A DNA stretch of 13,755 nucleotides from assembly GCA_035717845.1 (NCBI GenBank), contig DASTIC010000307.1:1-13755 (forward strand), written 5' to 3'. Below, piece by piece: positions 6,528 through 12,060 of the stretch; the stretch's first letter is position 1; every line of letters starts with the position of its first letter. Source of the stretch: DASSUW01 sp035717845. Lineage in GTDB: Bacteria > Actinomycetota > Thermoleophilia > Solirubrobacterales > Solirubrobacteraceae. Made by a program: the position numbers and the translations under genes. The notes under the pieces were generated by a model. That model made no database searches. It saw only the letters and a program-made list of their open reading frames with translations, and was not told the DNA's origin.

Positions 6528-7133
6528 TCACGCGACCGACGAGTACCGCTCCGCCACCGCGTCCCAGTTGACGACGTTCCACCATGCGTCGATGTAGTCC
6601 GGGCGCTTGTTCTGGTACTTGAGGTAGTAGGCGTGCTCCCAGACGTCGACGCCGAGCAGCGGCGTCTGGCCGCTGGAGATCGGGTTGTCCTGGTTGGCGC
6701 TGCCGACCACGGCGAGGGCGGAGCCGTCGTGCACGAGCCATGCCCAGCCGGAGCCGAACTGGTTGACGCCGGTCTCCTTGACCTTGCCCTGGAAGTCCGA
6801 GAAGGAGCCGAAGGCGGAGTTGATCGCGTCGGCGAGAGCGCCGCTCGGCTCGCCGCCGCCGTCCGGGCTCATCCAGTTCCAGAACAGCGAGTGGTTGTAG
6901 TGGCCGCCGCCGTTGTTGCGGACCGCCTTCTGCTTGTCGGCCGGCAGGGCGTCGAGGTTCTGGAGGACCTCCTCGATCGGCTTGCCGTCCCACTCGGTGC
7001 CCTCGAGCGCCGCGTTCGCCTTGTCCACGTACGCCTGGTGGTGCTTGTCGTGGTGCAGGCGCATCGTCGCCTCGTCGATGTGCGGCTCGAGCGCGTCGTA
7101 GGCGTAGGGCAGCGGGGGAACCTCGTAGGCCAT
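6528..7133 (-). CDS. sodA: Superoxide dismutase, Mn/Fe family (Mn-type features)
   Basis: A 201-residue cytoplasmic-type superoxide dismutase with no signal peptide. It starts MAYEVPPLPYAYDALEPHID as in bacterial SodA. The four metal ligands are His27 (in LHHDKHH), His81 (in YNHSLFWNW), Asp163 and His167 (in DVWEHAYYLKYQN). The active-site Gln is at 148 in the SANQDNP segment rather than beside the second ligand, which favours Mn (or cambialistic) over Fe. The length is normal. The ATG is preceded by GAGGAG on the minus strand (7145-7140) at 6 nt spacing, a strong ribosome binding site, in contrast to the leaderless neighbours. It lies antisense between ispG and proS, convergent with the former and divergent from the latter. 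Confidence 0.95.
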   Translation of the reverse strand: MAYEVPPLPYAYDALEPHIDEATMRLHHDKHHQAYVDKANAALEGTEWDGKPIEEVLQNLDALPADKQKAVRNNGGGHYNHSLFWNWMSPDGGGEPSGALADAINSAFGSFSDFQGKVKETGVNQFGSGWAWLVHDGSALAVVGSANQDNPISSGQTPLLGVDVWEHAYYLKYQNKRPDYIDAWWNVVNWDAVAERYSSVA

Positions 7134-7167
7134 CTTCAGCTCCTCTCGGTCGTCGTCAGTCCCGTAC

Positions 7168-7173
7168 ACACTA
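7168..7173 (-). promoter_or_regulatory. Candidate -10 element of sodA
   Basis: On the minus strand this reads TAGTGT, fitting TANNNT. It would give a leader of about 25-30 nt containing the GAGGAG ribosome binding site. It shares two bases (7172-7173) with the opposite-strand -10 candidate of proS. No good -35 is visible. Confidence 0.35.
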
Positions 7174-7177
7174 GGCT
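7172..7177 (+). promoter_or_regulatory. Candidate -10 element of proS
   Basis: TAGGCT fits the TANNNT core and ends 10 nt before the proS ATG at 7188, so the leader would be at most a few nucleotides. No Shine-Dalgarno precedes the ATG, which supports leaderless or near-leaderless translation. No convincing -35 is seen. Confidence 0.4.
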
Positions 7178-7187
7178 CTCGGACCCG

Positions 7188-8870
7188 ATGACCAGGCTCT
7201 CGCGCTACTTGCTCCCCACCGAGAAGGAGGCGCCCGCCGACGCGGAGGCGCTCTCGCACCGGCTGATGGTGCGCGCGGGCCTGATCCGGCAGCTCGGAGC
7301 CGGCATGTGGACGTGGCTGCCCGCGGGCTGGCGGGTGCACGAGAACGTCGCCCAGATCGTGCGCGAGGAGCTGGACCGCATCGGCTCGCACGAGATGCTG
7401 ATGCCGGTGCTCAACCCCGCCGAGCTGTGGCAGCGCAGCGGCCGGTACGGGATCGGGGAGCTGTTCAAGCTCAAGGACCGCCGCGGGGCCGACCTCGTGC
7501 TGGCGATGACGCACGAGGAGGCGATCACCACCCACGTCGCTCCTGTCGTGCGCTCCTACCGCGACCTGCCGCTGTTCCTGTACCACATCCAGACGAAGGA
7601 GCGGGACGAGCCACGCCCGCGCGCCGGCGTGCTTCGCACGCGCGAGTTCATCATGAAGGACGCGTACACCTTCGACCGCGATCGGGAGGCGCTCGACGCG
7701 TCCTACGAGCTGCACCGCGAGGCCTACGACCGGATCTTCGATCGCGTGGGGCTCGAGTGGTACCGCGTCGAGTCCGACGTCGGGATGATGGGCGGCGTCG
7801 GCGCCCACGAGTACATGGCTCCCTGTGCGGCGGGGGAGAACGACGTCGCGCTCGCCCCCGGCTACGCCGCCAACGTGGAGGTCGCCAGCGCCCAGGCGCG
7901 GCCGGTCGAGCTCCCCGGCGGCCTCCCGGCGCCGGAGCTGGTCGAGACCCCCGGCCTGACGACCGTGCGCGAGGTGGCCGACCGCATGGACGTCCCGGCC
8001 GGCGCGCTGCTGAAGGCGTTCCCGGTGCTGGTCGAGGACCGCGGGCTGCTGATGGTCGTCGTGCGCGGCGACCACCGGGTGAACGAGATCAAGCTCGCGA
8101 ACGCGCTCGGCGCGCCGTTCCGGCCGGCGCGCGAGGAGGAGTTCGTCGATCGCATCGGGCCGGCCGGGTACATCGGGCCGGTGGGCATCGACGTGCCGAT
8201 CCTGCTCGACGACGCGGTCGAGCCGGGCTCGTACATCTCCGGGGCGAACCGCGACAACGCCCACCTGCGCGGCGTCGAGCCCGGCCGCGACTTCCCGTTC
8301 AAGCGCGGCGACGTGCGGCGGGTGGAGCCGGGCGACACGGTGGACGGGCACCCGATCCGGATCGAGCCGGCGATCGAGGTCGGCAACATCTTCAAGCTCG
8401 GCACTCGCTTCTCGGAGCCGCTGAACGCGACCTACCTCGACGAGTCGGGCGCCCCTCACCCGATCTGGATGGGCTCCTACGGCATCGGGCCCGCGCGGAT
8501 CACGGCGGCCGCCGTCGAGCAGTTCGCCGACGAGGTGGGGATCTCGTGGCCGCGGGCGATCGCGCCGTTCGACATCCACCTGGTCGGGCTCGGCAAGGAG
8601 GACAGCGAGGAGCGCCAGCTCGCCGAGAAGCTCTACGACGACCTCCAGGAGACCGGCCTGCGGGTGCTCTACGACGACCGCGACGCCGGGCCGGGGGAGA
8701 AGTTCGCCGACGCCGAGCTGCTGGGGGTGCCGCTGCGGCTGACGGTGGGCCGGCGCACGCTGGCCAACGGCGAGATCGAGGCGCAGGTGCGGCGGGGCCG
8801 CGAGACCCGCACGCTGCCGCTCGAGGGGGCCGTGGAGGCGGCCGAGGCCCTGTGGCGGACCCTTCCCTGA
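7188..8870 (+). CDS. proS: Prolyl-tRNA synthetase, bacterial type with editing domain
   Basis: A 560-residue class II aminoacyl-tRNA synthetase that charges tRNA-Pro. The N-terminal catalytic half contains motif 1 (around residues 66-76), LAMTHEEAITTHVAP (105-119), motif 2 with KERDEPRPRAGVLRTREFIM (137-156) then KDAYTFD, and after the insertion motif 3 GSYGIGPARI (429-438). An editing (INS) domain spans about 225-400 and includes LLKAFPV, with Lys276 at the place of the conserved editing lysine. The C-terminal anticodon-binding domain begins at about 463 (PFDIHLVGLG). Length is normal for the bacterial ProS type. The ATG at 7188 is the first start before the conserved N terminus. The 3' end overlaps the next gene's GTG start by 19 bp. 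In many bacteria proS follows rseP or ispG; here sodA intervenes. Confidence 0.96.
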   Translation: MTRLSRYLLPTEKEAPADAEALSHRLMVRAGLIRQLGAGMWTWLPAGWRVHENVAQIVREELDRIGSHEMLMPVLNPAELWQRSGRYGIGELFKLKDRRGADLVLAMTHEEAITTHVAPVVRSYRDLPLFLYHIQTKERDEPRPRAGVLRTREFIMKDAYTFDRDREALDASYELHREAYDRIFDRVGLEWYRVESDVGMMGGVGAHEYMAPCAAGENDVALAPGYAANVEVASAQARPVELPGGLPAPELVETPGLTTVREVADRMDVPAGALLKAFPVLVEDRGLLMVVVRGDHRVNEIKLANALGAPFRPAREEEFVDRIGPAGYIGPVGIDVPILLDDAVEPGSYISGANRDNAHLRGVEPGRDFPFKRGDVRRVEPGDTVDGHPIRIEPAIEVGNIFKLGTRFSEPLNATYLDESGAPHPIWMGSYGIGPARITAAAVEQFADEVGISWPRAIAPFDIHLVGLGKEDSEERQLAEKLYDDLQETGLRVLYDDRDAGPGEKFADAELLGVPLRLTVGRRTLANGEIEAQVRRGRETRTLPLEGAVEAAEALWRTLP

Positions 8871-9532
8871 AGGGCACGCCCGGCGAGCGGGCTGCCGAGG
8901 CCGCCGAGCGCGCCCGGCTCACCTTCCGGCGCCTCTTCGGGCTCGACCGCTCGGGCCCGCCGCCGCCGGAGACGCTCCGCGGCCAGCCCCTGCACCCGTG
9001 GACGATCCCGAACGCGATCGGCTACGTGCGGCTCGCGCTCATCCCCGTGTTCCTGGTGCTCGCGTTCTCGTCGGGCGACGGGCAGAGCGCGCTGGCGGTG
9101 ATCGTCTTCGGCGTGATCGGCTGGTCGGACTACTTCGACGGGATCGCCGCCCGCCTCACGGGCCAGTACTCGCGCCTCGGCGCACTGCTCGACCCGCTCG
9201 TCGACCGGCTGCTGGTGCTGTCCGGCGCCGTCGTCTGCTGGCACTTCGAGCTGCTCCCGCGCTGGGCGCTCGCCGTGCTCGCCGTCCGCGAGCTGTTCAT
9301 GCTCTTCCTCGTCCGTTGGGGGCTGCGTCAGGGCGCGGACATCAAGATCAACTGGCTCGGGCGGCTGGGTGTGTGGCCCGTGATGAGCGCCCTGTTCTTC
9401 GCCATGGCGGGGCTCGAGACGGTCGGCGCCGTGCTGCTCTACATCGGCGTCGCGATGGTCCTCGGATCGACGGTCCAGTACGTCCGCGAGGGACTTGAAT
9501 TCCGAGCCTCACGACCCTCAAGTACAGGTTGA
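8852..9532 (+). CDS. pgsA: CDP-alcohol phosphatidyltransferase (PgsA / cardiolipin synthase type)
   Basis: A 226-residue integral membrane enzyme that transfers a phosphatidyl group from CDP-diacylglycerol to an alcohol. The full catalytic signature D-x2-DG-x2-AR-x8-G-x3-D-x3-D is present: Asp93, Asp96-Gly97, Ala100-Arg101, Gly110, Asp114, Asp118. About five to six hydrophobic helices follow the TIPNAIGYVRLALIPVFLVL helix (51-70). Glycerol-3-phosphate (making PG-phosphate) or PG (making cardiolipin) are the likely acceptors and cannot be separated by eye. The GTG at 8852 overlaps proS by 19 bp; the only other close start is a CTG at 8867. Either way the protein has an unusual soluble N-terminal extension of about 45 residues, rich in Ala, Arg and Pro, before the first helix. 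CdsA in the same window makes its substrate. Confidence 0.9.
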   Translation: MADPSLKGTPGERAAEAAERARLTFRRLFGLDRSGPPPPETLRGQPLHPWTIPNAIGYVRLALIPVFLVLAFSSGDGQSALAVIVFGVIGWSDYFDGIAARLTGQYSRLGALLDPLVDRLLVLSGAVVCWHFELLPRWALAVLAVRELFMLFLVRWGLRQGADIKINWLGRLGVWPVMSALFFAMAGLETVGAVLLYIGVAMVLGSTVQYVREGLEFRASRPSSTG

Positions 9533-9541
9533 TGAATTCGC

Positions 9542-9547
9542 TATGCT
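9542..9547 (+). promoter_or_regulatory. Candidate -10 element of the rsiG-like operon (leaderless)
   Basis: TATGCT is close to the TATAAT consensus and lies exactly 7 nt before the ATG at 9555, in the 22-bp gap after the pgsA stop. There is no Shine-Dalgarno. The in-frame ATG at 9543 falls inside this hexamer, which argues for 9555 as the true start. The geometry matches that before ispG. Confidence 0.5.
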
Positions 9548-9554
9548 CGCCGAC

Positions 9555-9812
9555 ATGGACACCTTCCCCGATCTCGGCTCCCTGTCCGACCAGGAGCTCA
9601 AGGACCTGATCCAGCAGCTCACGGACGAGGAGCAGGAGGTTTCCTATCGCCGCCGGATCCTGCACGGCAAGATCGACATCCTGCGCGCCGAGCTGGTCAA
9701 CCGGCTGCGCAAGAAGCACGAAGGCGGTGAGGACGTCATCTCGGGGGCGGACGTCCAGCGCTTGACCGACATCCTCGCCGGTCGCGCCTCCGGCGGGGGC
9801 GACGAGGTCTAG
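9555..9812 (+). CDS. rsiG: RsiG-like c-di-GMP-binding anti-sigma family protein
   Basis: An 85-residue, strongly helical protein. Its first helix carries the RsiG c-di-GMP signature E(x)3S(x)2R(x)3Q(x)3D, here Glu26, Ser30, Arg33, His37, Asp41 (in EVSYRRRILHGKIDILRAEL), so His replaces the Gln. In Streptomyces, RsiG holds the sigma factor WhiG inactive when bound to c-di-GMP. That protein has two signature copies, whereas this one has a single copy followed by a second short helix with a DVQRLTDILAGR ending. By analogy with single-motif members it would work as a homodimer. The start at 9555 is chosen from the -10 element at 9542; ATG 9543 (four residues longer) is the alternative. It is followed after 19 bp by an FHA gene. 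No sigma factor or c-di-GMP enzyme is in the window, so the partner is unknown. Confidence 0.75.
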   Translation: MDTFPDLGSLSDQELKDLIQQLTDEEQEVSYRRRILHGKIDILRAELVNRLRKKHEGGEDVISGADVQRLTDILAGRASGGGDEV

Positions 9813-9831
9813 CGCCCCGGGAGCGCCTCGC

Positions 9832-10302
9832 ATGGCGCGCCACTGCCCGGAGTGCGGCTTCGTCGTCAACGAGGGAGCCAACTACTGCACGCGCTGCGGC
9901 GCCTTCGTCGGGACGCGCGAGCCGCGCGACGACGTGACGACGGCCACGTACATGATCGACGAGCAGACCGGCGAGCTGCGCCCGGTCGACGTCGGTGACG
10001 TCGCCGCCGAGTCCGGCGCGCTGGTCATCCGCTCGGGCGGGGGCCGGGTCGGGCAGTCGTTCGCGCTCCAGGGGGAGCGGATGATGATCGGCCGGTCGCC
10101 CGAGGCTGAGATCTTCCTCGACGACGTGACCGTCTCCCGCGACCACGCCGTGCTCGTGCGGCGCTCGGGCGCGTGGTACCTCGACGACTCGGGCTCCTTG
10201 AACGGCACGTACGTCAACCGCCGGCGGATCGACTCGCACAAGCTCGAGGACGGCGACGAGCTCCAGATCGGCAAGTACAAGCTGACCTATCTGGCGCGGT
10301 AG
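9832..10302 (+). CDS. Zinc-ribbon FHA-domain protein (GarA/OdhI-like)
   Basis: A 156-residue protein with two modules. Residues 5-22 form a zinc ribbon (Cys5, Cys8, Cys19, Cys22 in CPECG...CTRCG). Residues 64-155 form an FHA phosphothreonine-binding domain with the canonical residues Arg88 (IGRSPEAEI), Ser102 and His105 (VSRDHA), and Asn124 (NGTYVN). The linker contains DDVTTATYMIDEQTG; the double Thr36-Thr37 followed by an aromatic resembles the phosphorylated N-terminal TT motif of GarA/OdhI, which folds back onto its own FHA domain. GarA controls 2-oxoglutarate metabolism in mycobacteria; equivalence here is inferred from this motif and from the MerR gene next door. A GGGAG ribosome binding site at 9819-9823 lies 8 nt before the ATG. 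GarA itself lacks a zinc ribbon. Confidence 0.85.
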   Translation: MARHCPECGFVVNEGANYCTRCGAFVGTREPRDDVTTATYMIDEQTGELRPVDVGDVAAESGALVIRSGGGRVGQSFALQGERMMIGRSPEAEIFLDDVTVSRDHAVLVRRSGAWYLDDSGSLNGTYVNRRRIDSHKLEDGDELQIGKYKLTYLAR

Positions 10303-10307
10303 CGGGA

Positions 10308-11111
10308 GTGTCCGACGACCCGCTCATCGAAGCCCCGCTACCGCACCAGCGAAGCGGCGACGAGCGCGAAGCGCGAGGCAGGACCGAGGAGGAGGCGCCG
10401 CGCAAGTCGCTGACCATCGGGGCGGTCTGCAAGGCGCTGTCGCAGGAGTTCCCGGACATCTCGATCTCCAAGATCCGCTACCTGGAGGACCAGAAGCTGC
10501 TCGCGCCGCGCCGCACACCGGGCGGCTACCGGCTCTACGCGCAGACCGACGTGTCGCGCCTGCGCACGATCCTGCGGCTCCAGCGCGACGAGTTCCTCCC
10601 GCTGCGGGTGATCCGCCAGGAGCTGGCTGCGGGGCGCGCCGAGGACGAGCCGCCGGGGGCGCCGGCGCCCCCCCAGGAGGTCGCGCGGCCGGGCGCGGCG
10701 CTGCGGCGGCTGACCTTCTCCCTGCGCGACCACGGGGCGCTGTACTCGCTCTCCGACGTGGTCGAGGAGACCGGCGCCGAGCCGCGGCTGGTCTCGGAGC
10801 TCGAGGACTACGGGATCGTCCGCGGCGAGGTCCGGGGCGGCACGCGCTACTACGACGAGACCGAGCGCGAGATCGTGCGCGCGGTGACCGAGCTGTCGCG
10901 TTACGGGGTCGCGGGCCGCAACCTGCGGGTGTTCAAGACCTCCGCGGAGCGCGAGGCGGCGCTGCTCCAGCAGATCCTCGCGCCGTCGCTGCGCTCGCGG
11001 AACCCGGAGCGGCGCAAGGAGGCGATCGAGGCGCTCGAGAACCTGGCGGCCGTGGCTTCGCACCTCAAGCACCTGCTGCTGGTCCGCGACCTGCGCCGGA
11101 TCGCCAAGTGA
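10308..11111 (+). CDS. ftsR: MerR-family regulator of the FtsR/Rv1828 type
   Basis: A 267-residue DNA-binding regulator. After a charged, probably disordered stretch (1-33), a MerR winged helix-turn-helix runs from about 34 to 108 (LTIGAVCKAL, ISISKIRYLEDQKLLAPRR, GGYRLY, RDEFLPLRVIRQEL). This reads very like mycobacterial Rv1828 and corynebacterial FtsR, an activator of ftsZ. A second MerR-like winged helix lies at about 145-210 (LYSLSDVVEETG..., GTRYYDETEREIV), followed by a helical C terminus. There is no metal- or drug-binding Cys cluster. The GTG at 10308, 5 bp after the FHA stop, is the only plausible start before the HTH. Having it directly after an FHA gene repeats the mycobacterial garA-Rv1828 order. 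The stop overlaps the apt start as GTGA. Confidence 0.85.
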   Translation: MSDDPLIEAPLPHQRSGDEREARGRTEEEAPRKSLTIGAVCKALSQEFPDISISKIRYLEDQKLLAPRRTPGGYRLYAQTDVSRLRTILRLQRDEFLPLRVIRQELAAGRAEDEPPGAPAPPQEVARPGAALRRLTFSLRDHGALYSLSDVVEETGAEPRLVSELEDYGIVRGEVRGGTRYYDETEREIVRAVTELSRYGVAGRNLRVFKTSAEREAALLQQILAPSLRSRNPERRKEAIEALENLAAVASHLKHLLLVRDLRRIAK

Positions 11112-11632
11112 ACGACCTCGGCTCGTTCATCCGCGACATCCCGGACTTCCCGAAGCCGGGGATCCTGTTCAAGGACATCACGCCGCTGCTTCTCGACGCG
11201 GGCGCGCTGTCGGAGGCCGTGGCCCAGCTCGCGGGCTGGGCGGGGCCGATGGAGGTCGACTACGTCGTGGCGGCCGAGGCGCGCGGCTTCATCCTCGGCG
11301 CGGCGCTGGCGCGCGAGCTCGGCGCCGGCTTCGTGCCCGCGCGCAAGCCCGGGAAGCTGCCGCACGAGACGATCTCCGCGGAGTACATCCTCGAGTACGG
11401 CGTCGACGCGCTCGAGATGCACGCCGATGCGCTGGCCGACGGCGCGCGGGTGCTGCTCCACGACGACCTGCTGGCCACCGGCGGGACGGCCCGCGCGCTG
11501 GCCGAGCTGATCGAGGGGACCGGGGCCCGGATCGCCGGCTGCGCGTTCCTCGTCGAGCTCGCGTTCCTGGGCGGGCGGCAGCGGCTGACGGGCTACGACG
11601 TGCATGCGCTGCTCAGCTACGACGGCGAGTGA
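11108..11632 (+). CDS. apt: Adenine phosphoribosyltransferase
   Basis: A 174-residue type I phosphoribosyltransferase that salvages adenine to AMP using PRPP. The N terminus has the APRT-specific IPDFPKPGILFKDITPLL stretch (11-28). AAEARGFILGAALA (55-68), RKPGKLPHET (79-88) and EYGVDALEMHADAL (96-109) follow, then the PRPP loop LLHDDLLATGGTA (116-128). The residue before the two Asp is His118, where Val or Ile is usual. Length is normal. The GTG start overlaps the MerR stop (GTGA), and the stop overlaps the next gene's GTG (GTGA). In many actinobacteria apt sits with secDF and relA; here it follows a regulator, and no relA is present. Confidence 0.95.
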   Translation: MNDLGSFIRDIPDFPKPGILFKDITPLLLDAGALSEAVAQLAGWAGPMEVDYVVAAEARGFILGAALARELGAGFVPARKPGKLPHETISAEYILEYGVDALEMHADALADGARVLLHDDLLATGGTARALAELIEGTGARIAGCAFLVELAFLGGRQRLTGYDVHALLSYDGE

Positions 11633-12060
11633 TCGTCACCCGCTCCCGCACCGTGGCGGCCGCGCCCGAGCGCGTGTGGGCGGTGGTGGGGGAGCCGCGC
11701 TCGCTCGCGCGCTGGTGGCCGCGGGTCGAGCGCGTCAAGGCGATCACCGCGGAGGGCTGGACGACGGTGCTGCGGTCTGATCGCGGCCGCGCGGTGCGGG
11801 CCGACTGGCGGCTCGACGGCCAGGAGGCCCTGCGCCGGCGGGCGTGGGCCCAGGAGATCGAGGGGACGCCGTTCGCGAAGGTGCTGGCCGAGCGCCGCGT
11901 CGAGGTGGTCCTGGAGGAGGCGGGGGAGGGGACGCGGGTGACGCTCGAGCTGCGCCAGCGCGGCCGTGGCATGGCGCGCTTCGGGCGGTTCATGCTCCGC
12001 CGCGCCGCCCGCCGCGAGCTGGCCGCCGCCCTCGAGCGGCTCGACGACGTGGTGCGGTGA
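11629..12060 (+). CDS. SRPBCC (START-like) ligand-binding protein
   Basis: A 143-residue protein with the layout of the SRPBCC/polyketide-cyclase-like superfamily: an opening strand TRSRTVAAAPERVWAVVGEP, then SLARWWPRVERV, alternating beta strands, a VTLELRQRGRG strand and a long C-terminal helix rich in Arg and Ala. The fold forms a deep hydrophobic pocket for lipids or aromatic compounds. No ligand or catalytic residues can be assigned. The GTG start makes a GTGA overlap with apt, and the stop makes a GTGA overlap with the following FAD oxidase gene. It is therefore probably made together with that enzyme and may deliver or hold its substrate; that is inference from position. No signal peptide is seen, so it should be cytoplasmic. 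Confidence 0.75.
   Translation: MIVTRSRTVAAAPERVWAVVGEPRSLARWWPRVERVKAITAEGWTTVLRSDRGRAVRADWRLDGQEALRRRAWAQEIEGTPFAKVLAERRVEVVLEEAGEGTRVTLELRQRGRGMARFGRFMLRRAARRELAAALERLDDVVR

Noticed and set aside
9495..9554. Longer start (TTG 9495 or ATG 9543) for the RsiG-like gene
   Set aside because: The TTG start would lie inside pgsA without a ribosome binding site, and ATG 9543 is part of the TATGCT -10 candidate. ATG 9555 fits a leaderless transcript.
9532..9609. 25-codon frame starting at an ATG that overlaps the pgsA stop (TGATG)
   Set aside because: It uses codons rare in this genome (CTA, TCA, AGG), has no ribosome binding site, and runs through the start of the RsiG-like gene in another frame, whose product has a recognisable motif.
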